Shown here: piece by piece, positions 8,741-18,119 of the stretch | Position numbering within the stretch: position 1 is the first letter of the stretch | Layout of the letters: each line of letters begins with the position of its first letter | DNA from: Promethearchaeota archaeon | GTDB taxonomy: Archaea > Asgardarchaeota > Lokiarchaeia > Sigynarchaeales > SOKP01 | Direction: 5' to 3' | Assembly: GCA_019057775.1 (NCBI GenBank) | Contig: JAHLWT010000308.1 | Span: 1 to 61,267, forward strand | Length of the DNA: 61,267 bases | Notes under the pieces: model-generated | Told to the model about the DNA's origin: nothing | Database searches by the model: none | What the model saw: the letters and a program-made list of their open reading frames with translations, nothing else | Position numbers and translations under genes: made by a program

Positions 8741-10141
8741 ATGAGAATCTGTCCTTTTTGTAAAAGTAATATAGAAGAAAGTTGGTATTACTGCAGAAGT
8801 TGCAATAGACCATTAATTGCGAATTTAGAAAATTCTGAAAGAATAGAGTATAATCATGCAATATGGGAAGAAGACGGAGAAATTTATGATAATATAGTTA
8901 TAAAAGATGAAGAGATAGATCGAAACCTAAAAAAGATTGACGATATATTAGAAAACAAAGAAATTCTTGGAGAAACAATACCAGGTTCTTTGTTATTAGA
9001 AAAGTCAAGTTTATATTATAAAAAAAGGGATTTAGTAAACGCTGAGAAAAATCTTGAATTAGCCTTAAAAAATTTCCAAGAAGTCAATGATGATCTCAAT
9101 ATTTCAATATGTTATAATGAAATAGGTTTAATTCAAGAAGAGAATGGTTTTTTTGACCAAGCTATTTATAATTTTAATAGATCTCTTGAAATCCTTAAAG
9201 AATTAAAAGATTCACCAAGAACAATTAAAATTTTAAACAATTTGGGAAATGTTTATTTCTTACTTAAGGATTTAGAGCATGCTTATGAAAATTATCAAGA
9301 AGCATTACAACAATCTGAGAATGAAAATCTTAAGTATGAGGAGATTAAATCTGCCAGTAATTTAGTAGAAGTGCTCTACTTATTGAAAGATTATGATCGG
9401 ATTGAAAAAATTCTTTCTAGGAATACTGAATTCTTCAATCGGAATGAAGATTTATTTGGAACTATTCAAACCCAGATAAAATATGGAAAGTTATACTTTA
9501 TTAAGGGAGAAGATTATGATCTTGCTTACCAATATTTCGTAAGCGCTTTGGAATTATTTAAAAAAATGGGTGAAACTACTAGTATCTATATACGAGCAAG
9601 GCTAGAATGGGAAGCTTATTATTATCTAGGGATGTTATATCTAATCTGGGATAATCTAATTGAAGCCGAAAATTCACTAATGCAAAGTCTTGAAGCAGTC
9701 AGAATATTTGGAATTAGAGAAAATATAAATGAAGGAAAAATATTAGAAGAGATGGGGAGAATGTATAAATTAAAAGGAGATTATAATAGAGCAGTGGAAT
9801 ATTACACATTATCTTATGAGATGTATTATAAATATGGTGATAAAGTTAAATCTGCTGATTTAAAATTTAAAATAGGGCAATTATATTCAAATTCTGAAGA
9901 TAGTGAATCAAACGCAATTGTATTTTTTGAGGAAGCACTGAATTTATATGAAAATATGGGGCATATAAAAGAAGCGGCTATACTTTTACATAAGTTGGGT
10001 GATTTTTATCTTCATAAAGGTATGGTAAATATGTCAATATCGAACTTTAAGAAAGCTAGGGATTATTTTAAAGATCTTAAAGACGATGACAGCATTAAAC
10101 TCTTAGAAGAAAAAATAAAATCTTTAAGTGATAAATATTAA
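8741..10141 (+). CDS. Zinc-ribbon plus TPR-repeat protein
   Basis: The 466-residue protein opens with a short zinc ribbon (CPFCKSN...CRSCNRPL, residues 4-24, two CxxC knuckles), then an acidic linker, then many TPR units from about residue 95 to the end (for example ICYNEIGLIQEENGFFDQA, LNNLGNVYFLLKDLEHA, YLGMLYLIWDNLIEA, KIGQLYSN, LLHKLGDFYLHKG). A ribbon fused to TPRs suggests a scaffold that anchors another macromolecule, but no partner is known. It follows another TPR gene, and both are clearly written in the same AT-rich codon style. The last codon is 11 bases from the end of the convergent GNAT gene. Confidence 0.82.
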   Translation: MRICPFCKSNIEESWYYCRSCNRPLIANLENSERIEYNHAIWEEDGEIYDNIVIKDEEIDRNLKKIDDILENKEILGETIPGSLLLEKSSLYYKKRDLVNAEKNLELALKNFQEVNDDLNISICYNEIGLIQEENGFFDQAIYNFNRSLEILKELKDSPRTIKILNNLGNVYFLLKDLEHAYENYQEALQQSENENLKYEEIKSASNLVEVLYLLKDYDRIEKILSRNTEFFNRNEDLFGTIQTQIKYGKLYFIKGEDYDLAYQYFVSALELFKKMGETTSIYIRARLEWEAYYYLGMLYLIWDNLIEAENSLMQSLEAVRIFGIRENINEGKILEEMGRMYKLKGDYNRAVEYYTLSYEMYYKYGDKVKSADLKFKIGQLYSNSEDSESNAIVFFEEALNLYENMGHIKEAAILLHKLGDFYLHKGMVNMSISNFKKARDYFKDLKDDDSIKLLEEKIKSLSDKY

Positions 10142-10152
10142 AAAAGAAATTG

Positions 10153-10836
10153 TTAGATCTCTTCGATTTCAAAGTCTTCCTTTTTATATACTTTTTCCTC
10201 AAATTCTTCAAAGCCAATCCCTTTAATAAAAGAATATGAGACGGTATTTTCTGTGTATACTTCACATCGAAGTTCTTTTACATTAGGGTATTTTTTTTTA
10301 AAGTACCTCCAACTTGCCATACCTAGAGCTGTACCAACCCCTTTTCTTTGAAAACGTGGGAGAACTGCTAGTGCTGCTATTATTGCATATTCCTTATTAG
10401 GACCTTCGAAATCTAATAAAACAAACGCGGCATCAATACCATATATTTTTGCGATGAGGAAGACTGTATCAATATCATTAAGAATATTAGATAAATCTGT
10501 TTTTGTAATTGGTCTAAATGGTGTATTACTTGTTAGCCATGAGCGATTATATATAGTTTTTAAGGTTTCAAGATCACTTTTAGTCGCTTCTCTAATCTTT
10601 GCTTTGATTACATTGTGTTCGATTTTTCCAATTAATTTTTCCTCAAATTGCACTGTTATTTTCTCAACAGGAAGCCTCATTTGAATATAAACCATACCAT
10701 CTTGATAGAATTCCTCTGAAGTCTTATTTACTTCTTCTTTCTGCTTCTTTTTGGTCTCTATAGACAGAAAAAATGCCCTAATTCTTCGTTTTTTTAAATC
10801 AAATCTTTTCCTCTGTTCTATGTTGGTCCTAGTCAT
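10153..10836 (-). CDS. GNAT family N-acetyltransferase
   Basis: The 227-residue protein has a lysine/arginine-rich N-terminus (1-45) followed by a GNAT domain from about residue 78. The acetyl-CoA binding motif is RFQRKGVGTALG (161-172), preceded by the beta-strand IIAALAVLP, with the typical C-terminal strand ELRCEVYTENTVSYSFIKGIGFEEF. It should transfer an acetyl group from acetyl-CoA to an amine; the substrate is unknown. The gene begins 25 bases downstream of the coiled-coil gene on the same strand, so they are probably one transcript. The basic N-terminal extension is unusual for a single-domain GNAT and might bind nucleic acid, which is a guess. Confidence 0.85.
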   Translation of the reverse strand: MTRTNIEQRKRFDLKKRRIRAFFLSIETKKKQKEEVNKTSEEFYQDGMVYIQMRLPVEKITVQFEEKLIGKIEHNVIKAKIREATKSDLETLKTIYNRSWLTSNTPFRPITKTDLSNILNDIDTVFLIAKIYGIDAAFVLLDFEGPNKEYAIIAALAVLPRFQRKGVGTALGMASWRYFKKKYPNVKELRCEVYTENTVSYSFIKGIGFEEFEEKVYKKEDFEIEEI

Positions 10837-10861
10837 GATTAGAAATACATAAAGAACTAAT

Positions 10862-12496
10862 TCATAGTAATTGTCTCAAAGTCTCTCTTAATTTTTTCTC
10901 CATCGCTTCATTTAATAGATTCTTTTCCCTTAGTTTCGAAATTCCAATTTGAACTTTTTTATCAAAGTTTGGATCTTTGATGATATTTTTTCTTTCACTT
11001 GAAAATTCAAAATTTGACCTCATAGCCATGTCATTTTCAACCCTTTCATTGAGAATTTTTTTTAAATCAATGAACGACTCATCGAGATTTTCATATATGT
11101 TATTAACATCTCTAGTGATATAGCCTGGAAATACAACATTCATATATTCTTCCATGTTATCTTCATCTTCAATAAACATAATATAAAGCGGCATATAGAT
11201 CCACTGGATTGGTCTAGTAAAAAGATCTGATTGATTATCGTTTATCGACCATTTAATTAAATTTTGAGCTTCTTGCAGGCATATATTATGTTTCAGCTCA
11301 ATAGTCTCTTTGATTTTGCTATATACGTTATCTATTTGAGATCTTGATGATTCAAGCTGGGTGATCTTTTGTTTTTTTTCTTTTTCGAACTCAGATAATA
11401 ATTTATCTCTATCCTTAAGCTTGACGTCTAATGAATCTTTAAATTTTTCCAATTTAAGTTTTGCTTCATTATCTATAATGGTAGCTCTTTCTTTAAACTC
11501 ACTGAATTTTTGGATAAGAACCTCGAGTGATTCTAAAAACTTTTTTCCTTCTTCTTTTAAATAATCAAAGTGATTTTCAAAAGGAGGTAAAATATCTTTA
11601 AATACTCTACTCCTTAATGAATCTCCACTCGTAAAAAACTTGTTCTTCTTTAGTATTTCTTCAAGATGTCTTTCAGATGTCTTAAACAGAGTAGAAATGT
11701 TTTCGATAATTTTTTTCTTTTCATTCACATTCCACTGATCAATTTTATCTTGTTCTAATTTATTTTGTTCATCTACTTGAAGTAGATCAATAGAGGAAGA
11801 AGTTTTGGTGATTTGACTTGAATACCGTGAGCCTATATCTTTTAATTGTACATTAAATTCTATTAACCACTTATTTACCACTTTTCCTATTAATTCTAAT
11901 TGCGTTTTCCATCTTAAAGCATTTCCTTTCATTGCCTTTATTATTTCGCGATAATTTTCAGCTATCTTTAGCGCATTCTCAGTAGAAATGCTAGTATCTA
12001 ATACTGTATAATCAACGATTGGTTTATATTCGATAAGAGGAATTATTTTAATTAGAGTTTGGAGAAATTCAGGGTTAATTAAACCATCAACTTTAAGTGT
12101 GTGAAATTCTGATTCTTCATTTTCTCCGATTTCTTCTGCTCCAGTATCCTTATATGTTAAAATATTAATTAATATACTCAATTGTTCTAGTTTTGTTCGA
12201 TTATCGATATTTCTAAGAATATGACCTATTAAAGGTTGACGAGGAGGATTTGAGAATCTATCTTTATTCTTAAACAAGTTTAGTCCATCCAGCATAATAT
12301 GAGTGCTAATCACCCCTTGAATGCTTAGAAAAGGCCATAAAAGTCTTGAGAATGATAAAATTCTTTCATCTTTACCTAAATCTTTTGTCAACAGATAGAA
12401 AGCAAGGCATAATTCGTCATTTCCTTGAAGTGAAAGACGGTGTGAATCTTTACTAATAAAAAGTGGTAGTAAGTATTGATTTCCGTGTACAGTCAT
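10862..12496 (-). CDS. Large coiled-coil protein of unknown function
   Basis: I do not recognise a family. The 544-residue protein has a compact hydrophobic N-terminal part (1-110, with SLQGNDELCLAFYLLTKDLG and SFSRLLWPFLSIQGV), a middle helical part, then a long charged coiled coil from about residue 250 to 410, rich in K, E and L heptads, and a C-terminal part containing PIQWIYMPLYIMFIEDEDN and a basic helical tail. There is no signal peptide or clear membrane segment. It is the first gene of a likely two-gene unit with the GNAT downstream. The coiled coil suggests oligomerisation or a structural role. Deep homology searching would be needed for more. Confidence 0.75.
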   Translation of the reverse strand: MTVHGNQYLLPLFISKDSHRLSLQGNDELCLAFYLLTKDLGKDERILSFSRLLWPFLSIQGVISTHIMLDGLNLFKNKDRFSNPPRQPLIGHILRNIDNRTKLEQLSILINILTYKDTGAEEIGENEESEFHTLKVDGLINPEFLQTLIKIIPLIEYKPIVDYTVLDTSISTENALKIAENYREIIKAMKGNALRWKTQLELIGKVVNKWLIEFNVQLKDIGSRYSSQITKTSSSIDLLQVDEQNKLEQDKIDQWNVNEKKKIIENISTLFKTSERHLEEILKKNKFFTSGDSLRSRVFKDILPPFENHFDYLKEEGKKFLESLEVLIQKFSEFKERATIIDNEAKLKLEKFKDSLDVKLKDRDKLLSEFEKEKKQKITQLESSRSQIDNVYSKIKETIELKHNICLQEAQNLIKWSINDNQSDLFTRPIQWIYMPLYIMFIEDEDNMEEYMNVVFPGYITRDVNNIYENLDESFIDLKKILNERVENDMAMRSNFEFSSERKNIIKDPNFDKKVQIGISKLREKNLLNEAMEKKLRETLRQLL

Positions 12497-12559
12497 GGAT
12501 TTTATCCTAATTTTTTTTTTATTTTTCTAATTTAATTATTAAATATATTAAATTTAAAG

Positions 12560-12584
12560 AGATTAAATTTTAAAATTTTAATCT
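12560..12584. repeat. Short AT-rich inverted repeat
   Basis: Arms AGATTAAA and TTTAATCT (8 bp, perfect) flank a 9-base AT loop in the spacer between two minus-strand genes. A run of T follows on the plus side. Given the AT-richness this could be chance. It could also be a weak terminator or operator. Confidence 0.3.
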
Positions 12585-12680
12585 TTTTATTTCTGATATT
12601 TGATAGTTGTACAAATAAATAATGAAAGATTAGGAGCTGAAATGATAATAAATGAGTAAGGATAACAATTAAAATTCTAT

Positions 12681-13559
12681 TTATTTGAGTTGTTCATAAT
12701 TATTAGCTATAACCAATATAATTAGGCCTAATAATATTATTAATGGGGGCAAAGTTGCTCTAAAATGGGGATAAGCAGCAACATTAAGTGCACCTTGTAA
12801 TATTCTTCCAGTGTAATATAGCAGTAACCCTATAGCATTTAACGCATATGATTTTCTTAATACTCCAAAAGTTTTCCATGCAAGGTAAATAAAAATAAAT
12901 GGAATTAATGCTAAGAATAGAGGTTGAAAAATAAAATTTAAGAGAAACCTACCAAGGGGATAAGACCATGATCCAAATTCTATCGTGATTAAGTTAATAC
13001 TAATATCGGGGTATTCAGTTAGAAAAGCAGGATCCATGAAAAGCTCATCTGACAAGGTTAACGCTAGAATTCCGATAATGATAGGAATAATGATAAGTAC
13101 AAGCCTTACTAATAGCTTTACGTTATTTTTATTGTTAAACCATTTTTTAAGTGTCTCTGGTTGGTCACTTTTCTTTTCTGTTTCTACATCTGGAGGAAAT
13201 AGAAGTATTCCTAATACTCCCACAGCACCAGAGGTTCCAATCCATGTGAAAAATGTTGCTAAACGATAATTTAACATTAAAAATGCTACTACCTCTATAT
13301 CATTTGTACCCGGGCCATTATATAATTCTGGAGCGTAAAAATAGTATATGATGAAAAACACTCGCCCTATACCTAGACATAAAAAAAACACACTAAAGAA
13401 TAACCAGTATAATTTCTTCGAAGTTCGATATCTTATAAACAAGAAGTAAAAACACAATAAAATGAAGAAACCTACAATCATGAAGTATAAACCGGATTCA
13501 ATAAAATCCCATACTGAAAAATATTGAAATGAAGCTTCTTGAAATATCATAATACTCAA
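12681..13559 (-). CDS. Multi-pass membrane protein of unknown function
   Basis: The 292-residue protein has about seven hydrophobic segments, near residues 22-43, 50-72, 92-118, 150-170, 205-228, 238-258 and 266-286, so it is an integral membrane protein. A hydrophilic loop with SDQPETLKKWFNNKNN lies between the third and fourth segments. I see no transporter or enzyme motif that would name it. Two starts are close (ATG at 13559 and 13550). It diverges from glyS with a 129-base spacer and has about 180 bases to the next minus-strand gene, so it may be transcribed alone. Confidence 0.7.
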   Translation of the reverse strand: MSIMIFQEASFQYFSVWDFIESGLYFMIVGFFILLCFYFLFIRYRTSKKLYWLFFSVFFLCLGIGRVFFIIYYFYAPELYNGPGTNDIEVVAFLMLNYRLATFFTWIGTSGAVGVLGILLFPPDVETEKKSDQPETLKKWFNNKNNVKLLVRLVLIIIPIIIGILALTLSDELFMDPAFLTEYPDISINLITIEFGSWSYPLGRFLLNFIFQPLFLALIPFIFIYLAWKTFGVLRKSYALNAIGLLLYYTGRILQGALNVAAYPHFRATLPPLIILLGLIILVIANNYEQLK

Positions 13560-13614
13560 AATTTTTTTTACTTTTAGAAATATTATTTCTTACTTTAGAA
13601 ATATTATCTTTTGG

Positions 13615-13625
13615 ATATATAAAAA
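13615..13625 (+). promoter_or_regulatory. Putative TATA box for glyS
   Basis: The string ATATATAAAAA lies in the divergent spacer, about 64 bases before the glyS ATG, and resembles an archaeal TATA element. A transcript starting about 25 bases downstream would have a short leader. The background is very AT-rich, so this is only suggestive. Confidence 0.4.
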
Positions 13626-13688
13626 TTTATTTCAATTTTATAAAGATATCTTAAAATACAAATATTATAAAACACTTTTTTAAACTAT

Positions 13689-15173
13689 ATGAAGATTGAG
13701 GATAGCACAGAAACGTTCAATTCTTTAATTAAACGCCGAGGCTTTATCTGGGGGCCATCACCAGAGATTTATGGAGGGTTGGCTGGCTTTTATTCTTATG
13801 GGCCCTCAGGAATGGCACTTAAGAATAATATCTTGACGTTATTTAGAAAAGAGTTGCGTTATTATGGGTTTGGAGAAGTTGAGTGCCCAACTATTATGCC
13901 ATCGATTGTGTGGGAGGCTTCTGGGCATTTAGAACGCTTTATCGATCCTGTTATTAGATGTAAAAATTGTAACAGGTTGTATAGAGCAGATAAATTTCTA
14001 CAGGAACGAATTCCAGATCTCATAGTAGATGGGTTATCCTTTAAAGAAATGGAGGATTTAGTTAAAAAGCATGAATTAACGTGCTTAAAGTGTGGAAATC
14101 GTTTTAATAAGATAGAAGAATATAATTTAATGTTAAAAACTCAAGTAGGAAATAATGTTACTGTATATCTACGCCCAGAAACAGCCACAACTACATATTT
14201 AATGTTTAATCGTTTAGATCAAGATGCTCGACGACAATATCCAATAAGAGTATATCAATATGGAAAGGCGTATAGAAATGAAATTTCTCCACGGCAAGGA
14301 GTTCTTAGAATGAGAGCATTTGATCAATTTGAACTTCAATTATTTATAGGTAAAGAGCAAGAGATGTCATTTGAAGATTATGAAGAAATTAAAGATTTTA
14401 CATTACCTTTATTAGATTGGAAATTACAGGAAAAAAATATCGATAAACCTAAAATAATTACACTTAAAAAGGCGATAGACACTGAAATTCTCAAAAAACC
14501 AGCATTTGCGTATTGTCTATATCTTGGATATTACTTAACTAAAGTTTTAGGTTTTCCAGAGGACGTGATGCGATTTAGGCAGCATTCAATAAATGAACGT
14601 GCTCATTACGCTGATGATGCTTGGGATTTAGAAATTAAAACACGACAATTTGGCTGGGTTGAAATTTGTGGAATACATGACCGAACAAATTATGATTTAA
14701 AAAGACACGGAAAATTCTCTAAACAGAATTTTGAAGTTTATGTAAATCCTGAATCAGAAAACAAAGAAGTCCCTCAAATCCTTGAAGTTGCGTTTGGAAT
14801 TGACAGAATCATCTATACATTACTTGAATCGAATTTTAAAGTGGATGAAGGAAGAATTGTCTTGAAGTTAAATCCTGAATTAGCTCCAAATACTGTAGCA
14901 GTCTTTCCCCTTGTTAGAAATAAGGAAAAAATTAGAAATCTCGCTTTAAAAACACACAGAGCTTTATTAAAAAGTCGAATTAATTCTTTTTATGATGTAT
15001 CTGGTTCCATAGGAAAGCGATATCGAAGACAAGATGAATTAGGTACTCCTTTTTGTATAACAATCGATTATGAATCAATAGAAGATAATACGGTCACAAT
15101 TAGGAAGAGAGATTCAATGAAACAAGAAAGAATAAATATTGCAGATCTTGTTGATCTTCTCACAAATAAGTAA
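13689..15173 (+). CDS. glyS: Glycyl-tRNA synthetase
   Basis: The 494-residue protein is a class II archaeal/eukaryotic-type GlyRS that charges tRNA-Gly. The N-terminus has the family stretch RRGFIWGPSPEIYGG...YGPSG, followed by a zinc-ribbon-like insert with CKNC and CLKCG. The catalytic core shows LRPETATTTYLMF, motif 2 (YRNEISPRQGVLRMRAFDQFE), HYADDAWDLE, WVEICGIHDRTNYDL and motif 3 with GIDRIIYTLL. The anticodon-binding domain begins near residue 395 (APNTVAVFPLV). It is shorter than many archaeal GlyRS (about 570 residues), with less insertion sequence in the middle. It is divergent from a membrane protein, and two surface-protein genes follow on the same strand. Confidence 0.95.
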   Translation: MKIEDSTETFNSLIKRRGFIWGPSPEIYGGLAGFYSYGPSGMALKNNILTLFRKELRYYGFGEVECPTIMPSIVWEASGHLERFIDPVIRCKNCNRLYRADKFLQERIPDLIVDGLSFKEMEDLVKKHELTCLKCGNRFNKIEEYNLMLKTQVGNNVTVYLRPETATTTYLMFNRLDQDARRQYPIRVYQYGKAYRNEISPRQGVLRMRAFDQFELQLFIGKEQEMSFEDYEEIKDFTLPLLDWKLQEKNIDKPKIITLKKAIDTEILKKPAFAYCLYLGYYLTKVLGFPEDVMRFRQHSINERAHYADDAWDLEIKTRQFGWVEICGIHDRTNYDLKRHGKFSKQNFEVYVNPESENKEVPQILEVAFGIDRIIYTLLESNFKVDEGRIVLKLNPELAPNTVAVFPLVRNKEKIRNLALKTHRALLKSRINSFYDVSGSIGKRYRRQDELGTPFCITIDYESIEDNTVTIRKRDSMKQERINIADLVDLLTNK

Positions 15174-15316
15174 GAAGAATAAGTTCTTACACTTTTGCTA
15201 AATATTAATATTTCTGAAGCCTTCGGAAAAAATTTTAAAGAGAAGGATTTTTTACAAATATAATTTAAAAAGAAAACTAATAGGAAAAAAAACTTAGTTG
15301 CGAAGATTACGATATA

Positions 15317-18112
15317 ATGAGATTCTTGAATTTTTTTGAAGCTAAAAACCATAGAAATCAAAAGAACCAACGATTAAAATTGCTGTTATCAATGTTCTTT
15401 ATTTTACTAATTGTTCTAAATTTCTTATTTTTTGATGAAAATCTTAATTTTACCCCATTAAATGAGGGAAAAATTCAAGGTAGAAAGGATGATTCTCTAA
15501 ACCTTACCCCTCCTATTAAGGAAGCATCAGTAGATACGTCTATGCTTCAAGACCCTTATACAAAAAACTTTGATGACATTCAAGAATTTTTTATAAAAAA
15601 ATATAAATCGAGCTTAGATAATGACATTTCAACTTATTATCGATTTGGAGATAGTAGCGGTTTGATTGGTGATGATACAATTTTTTCAGAAGATAATTTA
15701 CTCCTCTATAAATCATTATTGAACATGGAACTTAATGATAGTGAAATTTTTAATGCCTACTTACAATTAAAAGAAACACCATTATGGTATGAGAGCATTT
15801 ATGATCAAAATGAATATGGATTCGTCAAATCAATTGATAATACAACCGGGTTAGTTCAAGATTCAAATCGATATCTAATTGATAATTTAATACCAATTTT
15901 TCTATTAATTGAAAATATTGGAAGCAATATCAAAACTCTTTTAATTGACGGGAATTCTCCGGAGGATTCCATTGAAGAACAATTTTCTCTCATAAATTCT
16001 ACAGAATTTTGGGATGAAGATAATGATGGATTCTCCCATTACAACTCCAGTAATGAAAAATACTCTGAGAGTAATTTTTATAGTGTTTTGGCTAATCTTC
16101 TTATTCATAAGACTTATAGAAATTTAGATCCAGATAATGAAATAAAAGATAGAGCATATGACTTAGCAAACAAAACTATGATTTCTTTAATCAATGAGAT
16201 GTGGGACTCAGTAGGTAATGCTAATGCTTTTTATTATTATGGGGTTAATGATTGGGATACTCTTTTTGAGGCTGGTCAAAGAAATTATTATTTGAAAACA
16301 AATGCTTTAGGAATAATAACATTATTGGATTTTTGGATTGAAACTGGCATGAAGAATGATTCATCTTATCTGAAAAAAGCTATTCAATTATATAATAGCT
16401 TGGATGCCAATTTATGGAATTCTACTTACAATCTTTATATGAGATATGGTACCCCTGCATGGTCAGGAGTGAAAAAAGAAATGGATCTTGATGGTAATGC
16501 TATAATGCTCAGTGCTTGCTTAAAATTATTTGAAGTATCGGGAAATTTATCATACTTTAATAAGGCAATAACTCTTTTCAATTCAACAGAAATTAATTTT
16601 TATGATAGTATAAATGGTGTATACGATTTCACATTAACCAATAGTAGTAAAGTTTTTATTTCAAACCTACAATTAACTAATGCTTATCAAGATGCTTATG
16701 ATATATATCATAGCACTATTTTACAGTCGGAATACAATCTTTCTAGCCAAGTACCAGACTTCATTTTTAATCAAGATGTCATGAATTTAACATCAATTTA
16801 CTTATATGAAAAAACACAACAATACTTTGATCCTCTTGAGAATTCCTACAAACCATTTACAATAACTCATAACATTACAAATGCGGATATTACTTATCTA
16901 TTTAAATATCCAAATGGCTCATTTTTAGATCAAAGAAGTTATCAAATCTTAGATCCTGACAATACACATACCTTACTATATAATATAGAAGAAACCTTAC
17001 CGATAAATCAAGGATATTATGTGTATATATGGGCAAATACATCATACTTTAGAATGTCCGAAACCCTAAAACGTTTTAATGTTTATTCTGGCTTGAAAAA
17101 TATGTCTATTGATGGAATTTATAACACTTTCTTTCAAGGACCGTTTGTTAATGTGTCCATTCTAATGAATTACACACGAAAAGATAATTTGACTTTAACC
17201 GCCACTTGGGAAGGAGTGGATATAGTGAGTACTCCAGCACAAGTAATAAATTTCACAGCTCCTGAAGAAGTTCGAATATCATTTAATCTTACGGCTAAAA
17301 TTGGAACTTCTCCTGGACCCAGTGAAATTTTCTTCAGGATTAAAAAAGGTAATATATTATATTTAGAAATTAAAAAAATAATCGAGATTGGATATTCATT
17401 TGATTACAGCAATTTACTTTATCAAAGTCAGGTCGTAAGTGGTGATAATATATATGTATCAATGAATTTGATAAATTTTCTACCAAACGCCTCACAATCT
17501 TTAAATATAAGTTTTATGGGAATTGCTGAGAATTCTATTGAATATTTCATAAGAGAGGAAACTTTACTTGAAAATGAGATAAAAACTGTAGCATACAACT
17601 TAATTTCTTTTGAATCAATTAAAAATAAGACAATTATTATTAAGATGAGTATTTTAGTTAACACAACTGAATACTATACTAAAATATTTACAGTTGAATT
17701 GATTCCTAAATATGAGATAAAAAGTGTTTCCTTTCCAGGAAAAGTTCCTCAAGGAACAGAGGGATATTTAATAATTGTTATCCAAAATAACCAAAGAAAT
17801 TCTGAAGAATTTTCATTACTTATAAATGGAAAAGTTGTTCAGGCTAATTTAAATGAATTAGTCTCAGGGGAAAATAGAATTATGAAAAAAATAATTCCTA
17901 CTTTAAATCCATATGAATTTGGTAAAAAAACTTATCAAATTGTATTAAAAGATAATCTTGAACAAGATATCGCATCGTTTTATTTTGAAGTAGAATTAGA
18001 ATTATCAACATTAAATTTAGTCCTTTTCTATGTATTACCTATAATGATTCCTGTAGGGATTATACTGTATTTCCTAAATAAAGATATTAAATATAAAAAA
18101 TTAACAAGATGA
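15317..18112 (+). CDS. Membrane-anchored extracellular protein with helical toroid-like and beta-sandwich-like regions
   Basis: This 931-residue protein has one membrane segment near residues 24-42 and a second near 903-925 followed by a short basic tail, so nearly all of it is outside the cell. Many NxS/NxT sequons agree with surface N-glycosylation. Residues about 60-480 are helical and contain phrases such as FWDEDNDGFSHYNSS, FEAGQRNYYLKTNALGIITLLDFW and LDANLWNSTYNLYMRYG, resembling six-hairpin (alpha/alpha) toroid enzymes such as AGE or GH76-like proteins. I could not place catalytic residues. Residues about 490-900 look like several beta-sandwich (Ig or CARDB-like) modules. It ends 7 bases before the next surface protein, so the two are likely one operon. 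Function unknown. Confidence 0.75.
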   Translation: MRFLNFFEAKNHRNQKNQRLKLLLSMFFILLIVLNFLFFDENLNFTPLNEGKIQGRKDDSLNLTPPIKEASVDTSMLQDPYTKNFDDIQEFFIKKYKSSLDNDISTYYRFGDSSGLIGDDTIFSEDNLLLYKSLLNMELNDSEIFNAYLQLKETPLWYESIYDQNEYGFVKSIDNTTGLVQDSNRYLIDNLIPIFLLIENIGSNIKTLLIDGNSPEDSIEEQFSLINSTEFWDEDNDGFSHYNSSNEKYSESNFYSVLANLLIHKTYRNLDPDNEIKDRAYDLANKTMISLINEMWDSVGNANAFYYYGVNDWDTLFEAGQRNYYLKTNALGIITLLDFWIETGMKNDSSYLKKAIQLYNSLDANLWNSTYNLYMRYGTPAWSGVKKEMDLDGNAIMLSACLKLFEVSGNLSYFNKAITLFNSTEINFYDSINGVYDFTLTNSSKVFISNLQLTNAYQDAYDIYHSTILQSEYNLSSQVPDFIFNQDVMNLTSIYLYEKTQQYFDPLENSYKPFTITHNITNADITYLFKYPNGSFLDQRSYQILDPDNTHTLLYNIEETLPINQGYYVYIWANTSYFRMSETLKRFNVYSGLKNMSIDGIYNTFFQGPFVNVSILMNYTRKDNLTLTATWEGVDIVSTPAQVINFTAPEEVRISFNLTAKIGTSPGPSEIFFRIKKGNILYLEIKKIIEIGYSFDYSNLLYQSQVVSGDNIYVSMNLINFLPNASQSLNISFMGIAENSIEYFIREETLLENEIKTVAYNLISFESIKNKTIIIKMSILVNTTEYYTKIFTVELIPKYEIKSVSFPGKVPQGTEGYLIIVIQNNQRNSEEFSLLINGKVVQANLNELVSGENRIMKKIIPTLNPYEFGKKTYQIVLKDNLEQDIASFYFEVELELSTLNLVLFYVLPIMIPVGIILYFLNKDIKYKKLTR

Positions 18113-18119
18113 GACAATA

